The notes under the pieces are model-generated. The model saw only the letters and a list, made by a program, of their open reading frames with translations. It was not told the origin of the DNA and ran no database searches. The translations under genes were made by a program, and so were the position numbers. Below, one piece after another: positions 1-8,593 of a DNA stretch of 64,000 bases. Source of the stretch: Acidobacteriaceae bacterium (GTDB taxonomy: Bacteria > Acidobacteriota > Terriglobia > Terriglobales > Acidobacteriaceae); the NCBI GenBank assembly GCA_030041515.1, contig JASHNS010000014.1, positions 1-64,000 of the forward strand. Direction: 5' to 3'. Numbering within the stretch: the first letter of the stretch is position 1; every line of letters begins with the position of its first letter.

Positions 1-1608
1 GTGGGTATCGTGCAATACAGGCTTTCGCTGAAGCCAGGGCAGGAGGTAACTCTCGACTGGAAACTTCCGGTGATCCCGGTGAAAGCAGGATCGCCTCAGG
101 ACGCGCGAATCCAAAGCGCGAATTTTGATGAGTACCTGGCGCGCACGGTGAATGGCTGGGAGCAGATCCTTCGCCAGGGTACGCAGATCGACGTACCGGA
201 AGCAAAAGTCGACAACGCCTTCAAAGCCAGCCTGGTGTACGATCTCATCGCCCGCAACAAGATCGGCAACGATTACGTGCAGACGGTGAACGATTTTCAG
301 TACCACGCCTTCTGGCTGCGCGATGCTTCCTTCATCGCCCGCATGTACGATCTCACCGGCTATCCCGCCTATGCTCGGCAGGTGATTAACTTCTTCGCGC
401 AGTGGCAACAATCCAATGGCAATTTCCTGTCCCAGGGTGGCCAGTTTGACGGAGTTGGCCAGGTGCTGTGGGCCTATGGCCAGCATTATGCGATTACCCA
501 TGACCGTGCCTTCGCCGATGAAGTATTTCCCGCGGTCGAGCGCGCCGTCGCATGGATTCAGCAGGCCCGTGCGTCCGACCCGCTACATCTGCTGCCCGCG
601 ACTACCCCCGGCGATAATGAGGCCATCACCGGCCATGTCACCGGCCACAATTTCTGGGCGCTGGATGGCATCCGGAACGCGATTCTTCTCGCGCAGGCGA
701 CCGGCCACCCACAGCAGGCCGCTCGGCTTCAGCAGGAATACGACGATTATCACGCAACCCTGATGAAGGTCCTCGATCGCGTCACCCGGAGTAGCGGCGG
801 CTCTATCCCGCCCGGTCTCGATGGGCAGGGAGGGCAGGACTGGGGCAACATGCTTTCTGTCTATCCGGGCGAGGTTCTCTCGCCGGACAATCCCATGGTC
901 AAGGCGACCCTGAATGCTACTCGCGCCAAATACAAAGAGGGCATCATGACCTATGGCGATGGCGCGTACCTGCACGATTACCTCGGCTTCAGCAACACGG
1001 AAAGCGAGCTGATCCTGGGCGATCAGCAACTGGCTGTCCAGGACCTCTACGCTGAGTTAGTCCACACCAGTTCGACCCAGACCGGGTTTGAGACCGGCGT
1101 CATTCCCTGGGGCAATCGCGATTTCTACGATAACCTCGCGCCGCACGGATGGTTCGCGGCTCGCCTGCGCATCGCCCTGCGCAACATGTTTGTGCGCGAG
1201 CAGGGCAACGACCTCCACCTTCTCTCTGCCATCTCGCCCGACTGGATCCAGCCTGGCAGCGAAATCGTCGTCGATCGCGCTCCCACCAACTTCGGCACCG
1301 TCGATTTGTCGCTGCACATTCTCTCGCCTTCGCGCGCCGTGCTTACGCTCCATAACGACTTCACCGAACCACCCGCCCACATCGTTCTCCATCTGCCGTG
1401 GTTCATGCAGACGACGAAAGTGGTTGCGGACGGGACACCCATCCCCCTCACCGGCAGTACGGTGCTGCTGCCCGTGCGCGTGCGTTCTGTGCAGATCGAG
1501 TGGCAGAGACGCGCCTCGGCGCCGAACCTGAGTTATCAGGCCGCCGTCGCGCAGTATATGAAGGATTATGCGGCCCATTACCAGAAGTTCCTGAAAACGG
1601 GGAACTGA
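1..1608 (+). CDS. (alpha/alpha)6-barrel glycosidase, 5'-truncated by window edge
   Basis: The open frame runs from base 1, so the true start probably lies outside the window; the first codon is GTG but there is no visible ribosome site. The visible 535 residues begin with a beta-rich stretch and then, from about residue 75, a helical region typical of six-hairpin glycosidases, with FWLRDASF near residue 103 resembling the substrate-facing WxRDxxF loop. From about residue 400 to the end there is a small beta-sandwich-like tail. The catalytic acids cannot be assigned with confidence. The next gene downstream is a secreted GH27 alpha-galactosidase 87 bases away, so the two may act on the same galactose-containing glycan. 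Family number is not assigned. Confidence 0.75.
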   Translation: MGIVQYRLSLKPGQEVTLDWKLPVIPVKAGSPQDARIQSANFDEYLARTVNGWEQILRQGTQIDVPEAKVDNAFKASLVYDLIARNKIGNDYVQTVNDFQYHAFWLRDASFIARMYDLTGYPAYARQVINFFAQWQQSNGNFLSQGGQFDGVGQVLWAYGQHYAITHDRAFADEVFPAVERAVAWIQQARASDPLHLLPATTPGDNEAITGHVTGHNFWALDGIRNAILLAQATGHPQQAARLQQEYDDYHATLMKVLDRVTRSSGGSIPPGLDGQGGQDWGNMLSVYPGEVLSPDNPMVKATLNATRAKYKEGIMTYGDGAYLHDYLGFSNTESELILGDQQLAVQDLYAELVHTSSTQTGFETGVIPWGNRDFYDNLAPHGWFAARLRIALRNMFVREQGNDLHLLSAISPDWIQPGSEIVVDRAPTNFGTVDLSLHILSPSRAVLTLHNDFTEPPAHIVLHLPWFMQTTKVVADGTPIPLTGSTVLLPVRVRSVQIEWQRRASAPNLSYQAAVAQYMKDYAAHYQKFLKTGN

Positions 1609-1694
1609 ACCGAACCACCGCCGCGTCTGAGCGGTGGGGGACCAGGATGCCGGCGCAGCCGCCCGCGCGTCCCAGCACTCCGAAAGGGGATCCG

Positions 1695-3335
1695 ATGTAT
1701 CGCGCAAGATCACTGTTTCAGCTTCTCATCCTCGCCGCTCTGTTCGCCCCATGCGGCCTCGCGGCCAACAGCGCCCATCCTCTGGCTCCGCTGCCTCCCA
1801 TGGGATGGAACGACTGGGCCCATTACCAGTGCGATTACACCGCGCAAACCATACTCGAGAATGCGGACGCGCTCGTGCGCAGCGGCCTCGCGGCCCGCGG
1901 CTATAACACCGTGACCATTGACGACTGCTGGATGCAGAAGACTCGCGACAGCGATGGCAATCTGCAGGCGGATCCGCAGCGCTTTCCCAACGGCATGAAG
2001 CCAGTGGTTCAGGCAGTACACGCGCTGGGGCTGAAGTTCGGCATCTACGAGGACGCCGGTTCTGAAACCTGCGGCGGCTTCGCCGGCAGCGGCCAGCCCG
2101 ACGGAGGCGGCAAGGCCCATTTCGTTGAAGACGCGAAACTCTTCGCCTCGTGGGGCGTCGATTATCTCAAGCTCGACGGCTGCAACGTCTACGCCGCCAA
2201 AGGCGAAAGCCAGAACGCCGCCTACCGCACCGCTTACAGGGCCGAACGCGCCGCGCTGAACCGTGTCGGCCGCCCCATCGTCTTCTCGGAGTCCGCGCCC
2301 GCGTATTTTCAGGGCGCTCCGGACTGGTATGACGTCCTCTCCTGGGTCCGCCATTACGGCCAGTTGTGGCGGGAAGGCGATGATATCGCCACGTTCGATC
2401 CAAAGCATCCCGACGCGCCCCGCTTCCAAAGCGTCATGTGGAATTACAACTACAACCTTCCCCTCGGCCGCTTTCAAGCGCCCGGCAACTGGAATGATGC
2501 GGACTTTATCATCGGCGGGGACAGCGGCCTCACACTCGCGGAAACCCGCAGCCAGCTGGCGCTCTGGTCCATGATGTCCGCTCCGCTCATCCTCAGTTCG
2601 AATCTCAGCCAGCTCGGGGCCGCCGCCATTGCTGTGCTCGGCAATCGAGCGGTTCTCTCCGTCGATCAGGACCCGCTCGGGCGCATGGCGACGCTCCTTC
2701 GCCGAACGTCCTCGCTCGACGTGCTGCTCAAGCAGCTTCACAACGGTCAGGATGCCGTCGCCGTGCTCAATCGCAGCCCTTCGCCCCTCCACATCGAACT
2801 CAGCGCCGCCGATCTGGGATTCTCCGGCTCCGGCTGCCAATTCTCCACTCGCGATCTCTGGACCGGCGCTCAGGACACACAGGCGTCGGTGCTCGACGCC
2901 GACATCGCCCCACATGACACCGCCATCTGGAAGATTCGTCCCGCGCCCACCTGCGGAGCGCCCGCCCGCATGGGCGCCATCACGAGGATCGCTTCCGGCC
3001 TCCATCGCGACGCAGAGAGTTACACTCTCTGCCTCTCCTCGACCGGCAACGCCGAAGCCTGCTCCGGTTCGTCCAGCGAGAGCTGGACCGTCACGCTGGA
3101 CGGCGCTCTCCAGTCCTCCGCGCGGTGCCTCACCGCCGCGAACGGCAAAGTCACCATGCAGGCCTGTACCGGAAAGGCCGAGCAGCGCTGGCGCTACGAT
3201 CTCGTGGGCAACCTCATCAGCCGCAGTGATCGCCAGTGTCTGACCGGCACTCGCGAGGGCTTGTCCGTCCAGGCATGCGGACACAACCTCAACTCGCAGA
3301 TCTGGTCTTTGCCCACCGCCTGGCTTCATCCCTGA
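1695..3335 (+). CDS. Secreted GH27 alpha-galactosidase with C-terminal ricin-type lectin domain
   Basis: A 546-residue exo-acting alpha-galactosidase candidate. The ATG at 1695 is chosen because it follows AAAGGGGA and begins a clear signal peptide (residues about 1-24, ending at AANSA). The GH27 signature PPMGWNDW follows directly. The predicted nucleophile is Asp161 in YLKLDGC, and the acid/base is in the WNDAD motif (residues 266-270). After the barrel and its beta domain (to about residue 420), the last 110 residues carry repeated cysteines and a QxW-type pattern (EQRW, SQIW), as in beta-trefoil CBM13 domains, which would bind galactose or xylose chains. The open frame extends upstream to 1398, but that part overlaps the previous gene and lacks a signal peptide. 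Function is confident from family motifs; natural substrate is inferred. Confidence 0.9.
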   Translation: MYRARSLFQLLILAALFAPCGLAANSAHPLAPLPPMGWNDWAHYQCDYTAQTILENADALVRSGLAARGYNTVTIDDCWMQKTRDSDGNLQADPQRFPNGMKPVVQAVHALGLKFGIYEDAGSETCGGFAGSGQPDGGGKAHFVEDAKLFASWGVDYLKLDGCNVYAAKGESQNAAYRTAYRAERAALNRVGRPIVFSESAPAYFQGAPDWYDVLSWVRHYGQLWREGDDIATFDPKHPDAPRFQSVMWNYNYNLPLGRFQAPGNWNDADFIIGGDSGLTLAETRSQLALWSMMSAPLILSSNLSQLGAAAIAVLGNRAVLSVDQDPLGRMATLLRRTSSLDVLLKQLHNGQDAVAVLNRSPSPLHIELSAADLGFSGSGCQFSTRDLWTGAQDTQASVLDADIAPHDTAIWKIRPAPTCGAPARMGAITRIASGLHRDAESYTLCLSSTGNAEACSGSSSESWTVTLDGALQSSARCLTAANGKVTMQACTGKAEQRWRYDLVGNLISRSDRQCLTGTREGLSVQACGHNLNSQIWSLPTAWLHP

Positions 3336-3588
3336 TGCAATACCGATTCGGCGCCGCCGGTGGTGCAGGCATCGCCGCCGCGGTTTTGGTTCTGCTATGC
3401 GCGTTGCCTTTCCCTCTTCAGGAGCAGCATGCTCTGGCAGCAGGACAGCACCTTCGGTCTTGCTGCACAGGACGTTCCTGTTGAGTCGATGCTGCGACAG
3501 AGCCAAGCCTGCTTCTCCGCACGGGATGGGCGGCTAAACGCAATTTCATGGATAATGGCTCCGTCGCTGCATTAGGAGAGATTGCAGC

Positions 3589-4947
3589 ATGAGTGGAATG
3601 CGCATTGTCGCGGGGCTGTCGGCCGGCGTTTCGCTGGCCATGGCGCTGGGTTGCGCGCATCACGGGCAGGGAGCGGGACCCAGGATCGATCCAGCCATCG
3701 CACGGGCAATTGCTGACATCTGGGCGGTCGACAACCATGCGCACCCGGTGCTGGCGCCCCCGCTGGATGCGACAGATCGCGGATATGACGCGTTGCCGGT
3801 CTCATCCATGGCGCCGGAGTCCGATCCGGTGGCCTTGCGGCCGGATTACCCTCTGCAGGCGTTCGCGTGGAGGGCGCTCTACGGATTGAACGCGACTCCC
3901 CCACTGACTGAGGCGGGACTGCAACAGCTCTATGCCGACCAAAAGCATGCAAAGGACGAGCACGGAGAGAATTATCCGGCATGGGTGCTCGATCAGGCGC
4001 ACATTGGAACAGAGCTGGGGAATCGCGTGTTCATGGGCCGCGGTGTCGAGCCGCCTCGCTTCCGATGGGTGCCGTATGTGGATGCGCTGCTGTTCCCACT
4101 CGACAATCGTGGATTGGCGGCTGTCAATCCGGACCGGCAGCAGTTCTTCGCGCTCGAAGATGAGCTGCGCGCCCGCTATCTGAAGGACGCAGGCCTGAGC
4201 GCGCCGCCGGCGACGCTCGATGCATATGTACAGCACGTCGTGATGCCGACGCTCGAACGGCAAAGGGCGAACGGCGCGGTTGCGGAAAAGTTCGAGGTCG
4301 CGTATTTGCGCGGCTTCGACTTCAGCGATCCCCCGCAGGCGCAGGTGGCCGCGATCTACGCCAGATGGGCGCACGGCGGCGCGCCTGATCCGGTGCAATA
4401 CAAGCTGCTGCAGGATTTCTTATTCCGGACCATCGCGGCGGAATGCGGACGGCTGGGGATGGCGGTTCATCTGCATGCGATGGCTGGCGCCGGAGGCTAC
4501 TTTGGCATTGCAGGCGCGAATCCGCTGCTGCTGGAGCCGATCTTCAATGATCCCCGGCTGCGCGGCACGAATTTTGTCCTCCTCCACGGAGGCTGGCCGT
4601 ATGTGCGCGCAATCGGCGCGCTGCTGCAAAAGCCGAATGTGTACCTGGACATCTCGAGCCAGGATCTCCTCTTCCCGCCGCACACGGAGGCGCAGTGGCT
4701 GCGCGAGTGGCTGGAGTTCGAGCCGGAAAAAGTGCTGTTCGGCACAGATGGATATCCGTACTCCGATGAGCTGGGCTGGGCGGAATCGGTCTGGATGGCG
4801 AATCACGACGCGCGCCAGGCTCTGGGCATCGCGCTCACCGGGATGGTGGGCGATGGCGAAATCAGCCGCGACCGTGCGATCGCGATCGCACGCCTTGTGC
4901 TGCGCGGCAACGCCGAGCGGCTCTACGGGTTTAAGAGCGAGAACTGA
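3589..4947 (+). CDS. Amidohydrolase-family metal-dependent hydrolase, probable lipoprotein
   Basis: A 452-residue protein with an N-terminal export signal ending at a cysteine (MALGC, residue about 22), consistent with a lipoprotein although the lipobox is not ideal. The ATG follows AGGAGAG at good spacing. The mature part starts with the metal-binding DNHAHP motif (about residue 45). Later come conserved His-containing strands (HLHAM, LLHGGWPY) and the FGTDGYPY motif near the C terminus, which carries the last metal-ligand Asp of the amidohydrolase-2 (TIM-barrel) superfamily. Relatives hydrolyse C-N or C-C bonds of diverse small molecules, so the reaction cannot be named. It stands alone between the GH27 gene and a convergent M13 peptidase gene. 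Confidence 0.8.
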   Translation: MSGMRIVAGLSAGVSLAMALGCAHHGQGAGPRIDPAIARAIADIWAVDNHAHPVLAPPLDATDRGYDALPVSSMAPESDPVALRPDYPLQAFAWRALYGLNATPPLTEAGLQQLYADQKHAKDEHGENYPAWVLDQAHIGTELGNRVFMGRGVEPPRFRWVPYVDALLFPLDNRGLAAVNPDRQQFFALEDELRARYLKDAGLSAPPATLDAYVQHVVMPTLERQRANGAVAEKFEVAYLRGFDFSDPPQAQVAAIYARWAHGGAPDPVQYKLLQDFLFRTIAAECGRLGMAVHLHAMAGAGGYFGIAGANPLLLEPIFNDPRLRGTNFVLLHGGWPYVRAIGALLQKPNVYLDISSQDLLFPPHTEAQWLREWLEFEPEKVLFGTDGYPYSDELGWAESVWMANHDARQALGIALTGMVGDGEISRDRAIAIARLVLRGNAERLYGFKSEN

Positions 4948-4986
4948 GCGGACCCCTGCCAGCGAGGGCGCACCCCGCGCGCGGGA

Positions 4987-7062
4987 CTACCAGATCCGCA
5001 CCCGCTGGTCCGGCGCCAGATAGAGCTTCTCTCCGGCCGTGACGTCGAAGGCTCTGTACCACGCATCCGTGTTGCGCACCGTGTCGGCGCGAAACTCCGC
5101 CGGAGCATGCGGATCAGTGAGCACCTGTCGGCGCAGAGCCGCCGGCCTCGCCTTCGATCCCCAGTTCTGCCCAAATGCGATGTAGAACTGCTGATCGCCG
5201 GTGAAGCCGCCGATTTTCGGCGCAGTTTTACCATGGAGCGCGTCGTGATACGCCTCGAACGCCGCGGCAACGCCTCCCAGATCGGCGATATCCTCGTCGA
5301 TCGTCTGCGGACCATTCACGTGAACACCGGGAAGAGCCTCATAGCTCGAGTACTGGTCTTCGAGCGCTTTAGCCTCCTGCTCGAAGTGCTGGTGATCGGC
5401 CGGGGTCCACCAGTTGCGCAGTCGTCCTTCGGCGTCGAAGGCGCTGCCTTCCGCGTCGAAGGTGTGGCTGATCTCGTGTCCAATGATGGTGCCGATCGCG
5501 CCATAGTTGTCGGCCGAAGGCGCCTTCGGGTCGAAGAACGGCGGCTGCAGAATTGCCGCCGGGAAGTTCAGCGCATCCTGCAACGGCAGATTCACCGCGT
5601 TTACCGTCTGCGGCTCCATCCACCACTCGTGCCGGTCGACAGGCTTGCCGATGCGATGGAGATTGTACTGATACTTCCAAAGCTGCGCGCGCCATACGTT
5701 GCCGAAAAGGTCGCCGGACTTGACTTCATACGAGGAGTAATCTCGCCAGGTCTCGGGATACCCAATCCCCACATACAGCGCATCCAGCTTCCTCAGGGCT
5801 TCGGCCTTCGTCGATGGCGCAAGCCACGTCAGTGCTTCCAGCCGCTTGTGATACGCAGCGATCAGGTGCGTGACCATGTCCTGTGCTTCTGCTTTCGCCT
5901 GCGGAGGAAAATACTTCTTCGCGTAAAGTTGTCCCACCGCATCGCCCAGATCGGCATTGACCAGATCTACCGCACGTTGCCAACGCGGCTGCTGTTGCTG
6001 CACGCCGATCAGCACCTTGCCCTCAAAATTAAAGTCCTCCTCGGCAAACGGCTGCGACAGGTACGGCCCATACTGCTCCAGCAGATGAAACGCGAGCCAG
6101 TCTTTCCAGGTGTCCAGCGGCGCAGACGCCACCAGCGCCGACTCACCGGTAAACGCGGACGGCTGCCAGACGTAAAACTCCTGCTCACGGCTGAGGCCCG
6201 CAGCAGCGAAATAGGCGCTCCAGTCAAGCCCCGGGGCCTTCGCTTCAAAATCCGCCGGCGTCCACACGTTGTTCGCATGCTCGACAATCTCGCTGTCCGC
6301 CAGGCTCTCCTGCACTTTCGCGATCGCCTGCTCGAGCGCCAGAATCTTCGCAGCACGAGCGTCAGGATGGCTATATCCCCCCAGCTGCAGCATGGCGGCA
6401 ATGTGCTGCACGTATTTCTGCCGGATCACCTGCATATGCTGCGAATCCGACAGATAGTAATCGCGGCCTGGGAGCGCCAGTCCGCCCTGCAGCAGGTACA
6501 CCGCATACACGCTCGAGTTGCGAAAACCCGGCGAAGTCCACATCCCGAACAGATTCATAGTGTGGAAGTTTGTGTCATTCAGCGGATCGACGTCCGCCCG
6601 TACCAGGCTGCCCAGCATTGCCGCCAGTTCCTGTTTGTTCTGGATCGCCTTCACCTTGTCGAGTTCTGGCTCGAGCGGCTTCAGGCCCAACGAATCGACC
6701 GTGTTCTTATCCATGCAGGAGGCATACAGATCGGCGATCTTGCGCTGGTCCGAGCCGGCCGGCGCGTTCGACTGTGCCGCTTCCCTGACGATAGCCGCGA
6801 CATTCTTGCGGCTCTTGTCGAGCAGCGAATTAAACACGCCTACCGCCGCTCGGTCCGGAGGAATCTGCGTTCTCGCAATCCAACCCCCGTTGGCATAGAG
6901 GAAGAAATTGTCACCGGGCTTCACGTTCAGGTCCATATTGCGGACCGAGATGCCGTGCCGGACCGGCTGGGCCGGCGTGGTTGCGGGACTCTGCGCGATC
7001 AGCGCCGGTGCAGCAACGAGCAAAGCGGCAGCAAGCGTGATGGAACGATGAGAGGAATGCAT
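4987..7062 (-). CDS. M13 family zinc metallopeptidase (neprilysin/PepO-like), secreted
   Basis: A 691-residue periplasmic or secreted endopeptidase acting on oligopeptides, by family. The start at 7062 is chosen over two upstream in-frame ATGs because GGAG lies nine bases ahead and a signal peptide follows at once (ITLAAALLVAAPALIAQ). The zinc site is GHEISHTFD (His529, Glu530, His533) and the third ligand lies in the DIADLGG motif about 55 residues later. FPAAILQPPFF just before the zinc site is the usual M13 signature. Length matches the family (about 680-720). One difference: the substrate-binding NAxY motif reads NAVN here. It is convergent with the amidohydrolase gene, 39 bases apart. 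Confidence 0.93.
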   Translation of the reverse strand: MHSSHRSITLAAALLVAAPALIAQSPATTPAQPVRHGISVRNMDLNVKPGDNFFLYANGGWIARTQIPPDRAAVGVFNSLLDKSRKNVAAIVREAAQSNAPAGSDQRKIADLYASCMDKNTVDSLGLKPLEPELDKVKAIQNKQELAAMLGSLVRADVDPLNDTNFHTMNLFGMWTSPGFRNSSVYAVYLLQGGLALPGRDYYLSDSQHMQVIRQKYVQHIAAMLQLGGYSHPDARAAKILALEQAIAKVQESLADSEIVEHANNVWTPADFEAKAPGLDWSAYFAAAGLSREQEFYVWQPSAFTGESALVASAPLDTWKDWLAFHLLEQYGPYLSQPFAEEDFNFEGKVLIGVQQQQPRWQRAVDLVNADLGDAVGQLYAKKYFPPQAKAEAQDMVTHLIAAYHKRLEALTWLAPSTKAEALRKLDALYVGIGYPETWRDYSSYEVKSGDLFGNVWRAQLWKYQYNLHRIGKPVDRHEWWMEPQTVNAVNLPLQDALNFPAAILQPPFFDPKAPSADNYGAIGTIIGHEISHTFDAEGSAFDAEGRLRNWWTPADHQHFEQEAKALEDQYSSYEALPGVHVNGPQTIDEDIADLGGVAAAFEAYHDALHGKTAPKIGGFTGDQQFYIAFGQNWGSKARPAALRRQVLTDPHAPAEFRADTVRNTDAWYRAFDVTAGEKLYLAPDQRVRIW

Positions 7063-7198
7063 GATGGGCATCTCCGAGCGGACAATCGGCGGGCAACGAT
7101 CAATGGACAAGGCGAGTACGCGTTGCCCCGAAGAACCCAGGATCATAGCATGGTCGAGACGGCCGCTGCGTATTGAGCGGGGAGGTTGAGATCGGGCG

Positions 7199-8593
7199 CT
7201 ACGCTCCGCTCTCTTTAGGAAGGTGGTTCAGATCGATTCCGAGCTGCTGGCATTTCTTGTAGAAGTGGCTGCGCTCCAGGCCGAGAGCTTTGGCTGTGTT
7301 GGTGACATGGCGATGATTGCGTTCCAGCTCCGCCAGCAGCGTTGCTCGCTCGAATCCCGCTACACGACTGGCAAGGGGCCCGGCGCCGGAGACACCGGTG
7401 GAATCGGCGCATGGTCCTGAGGAAACCCCCGCCGCGCCTGGCAGCGCCATCTCGATGGCGCGCCGATCCACGCTGCCTTCCGCCATGAGCAACAGGCGTT
7501 CGACGGCGTTGCGCAGCTCGCGGATGTTGCCGCGCCACGGCAGTTCCTGCAATGCCTCCACGGCCTCCGGCGCGAAGGAAACCGGCTTCCATCCGTTCTG
7601 CGCGCAGATTTGGCGCGCAAAGTGCTCCACCAGCGCGGGAATATCTTCGCGCCGCGAACGCAGCGGCGGCAGCATGATGGGGAAAACCACCACCCGGTGA
7701 TAGAGATCGCGGCGAAAGGTGCTCGCTTCCACCATCTCCTCGAGGTTGCGATGGGTAGCGACGATCACGCGCACGTCGACGGCCACGGGCTTGTCGCCCC
7801 CGATGCGCTCGACTTCCGATTCCTCGAGCACGCGCAGCAGCCGCGTTTGCAGAACCAGAGACATGTCACCGATCTCGTCGAGAAACAGCGTGCCGCGGTG
7901 AGCCTGTTCGAACTTGCCAATGTGCCGCTGCGCCGCGCCGGTGAAGGATCCTTTCTCGTGCCCGAAGAGTTCCGATTCGATCAAATCGGCGGGGATGGCC
8001 GCGCAGTTCAGCGTGACAAAGGGGGCGGCTGCGCGCGCGCTTTTTTCGTGCAGCGTGCGCGCCACCAGCTCTTTTCCCGTGCCTGTCTCTCCGTAGATGC
8101 AGACGCGCGTTTCGCTGGCAGCCACGCGATCGATCTGCGCCATCACACGGCGCATGGTTTCGCCGGTCCACACCAGTTCGTGCTTGCCCACGCGCCGCCG
8201 CAGGTCGCGATTCTCGCTTTCCAGGCGCCGGAGTTTCAGGGCGTTCTCGACCGTGAGCAGGAGCTTTTCCGTCGAGAGCGGCTTTTCCAGAAAGTCAATT
8301 GCCCCCAGGCGCGTGGCGCGCACCGCCATCTCGATGTGCGCCTGCCCGGACATCATCACGACTGGTGTCGTGATCCCGGAAGCGCGCAGGTCCTCGAGCA
8401 GCGTCAGGCCGTCGCGCCCGGGCATCACCACGTCGGAGAGGACGAGGTCAAAGGGACGCGACTTTGCCAGCTCCAGCGCGCGTGCAGCGTTGTCGCAAAC
8501 CGTCGCTTCATGGCCGGCAAGCCGGAACGCGCGTGACAGCGAGGCCAGCGTATTGGCCTCATCGTCGACAATCAGGATATCGGCGTGGCTCAT
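7199..8593 (-). CDS. NtrC-family sigma-54-dependent response regulator
   Basis: A 464-residue transcription activator. Residues 1-120 form a receiver domain with phospho-acceptor Asp54 (LSDVVMPG) and acidic pair Asp10/Asp11. The central AAA+ domain has the Walker A motif GETGTGKE and the sigma-54 contact loop as GSFTGA, a common variant of GAFTGA. The C-terminal 45 residues form a Fis-type helix-turn-helix (NTAKALGLERSHFYKKC). It activates promoters read by RpoN holoenzyme after phosphorylation. The start overlaps the stop of the upstream kinase gene by four bases (ATGA), so the two are almost certainly a cognate pair. Target genes are unknown; a sigma-54-like promoter sits about 7 kb away before the L,D-transpeptidase gene. 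Confidence 0.95.
   Translation of the reverse strand: MSHADILIVDDEANTLASLSRAFRLAGHEATVCDNAARALELAKSRPFDLVLSDVVMPGRDGLTLLEDLRASGITTPVVMMSGQAHIEMAVRATRLGAIDFLEKPLSTEKLLLTVENALKLRRLESENRDLRRRVGKHELVWTGETMRRVMAQIDRVAASETRVCIYGETGTGKELVARTLHEKSARAAAPFVTLNCAAIPADLIESELFGHEKGSFTGAAQRHIGKFEQAHRGTLFLDEIGDMSLVLQTRLLRVLEESEVERIGGDKPVAVDVRVIVATHRNLEEMVEASTFRRDLYHRVVVFPIMLPPLRSRREDIPALVEHFARQICAQNGWKPVSFAPEAVEALQELPWRGNIRELRNAVERLLLMAEGSVDRRAIEMALPGAAGVSSGPCADSTGVSGAGPLASRVAGFERATLLAELERNHRHVTNTAKALGLERSHFYKKCQQLGIDLNHLPKESGA

Noticed and set aside
1710-3506. Long open frame of 598 codons on the minus strand opposite the GH27 gene
   Set aside because: It lies opposite a gene with clear signal peptide and catalytic motifs, has no recognisable family features, and its length follows from high GC content.
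7141-7148. TATGAT on the minus strand as promoter -10 box of the M13 peptidase gene
   Set aside because: No acceptable -35 box at 15-19 bases.
5107-7176. Long open frame of 689 codons on the plus strand opposite the M13 peptidase gene
   Set aside because: The Arg-rich sequence has no motif, and the minus-strand gene has a complete zinc site.
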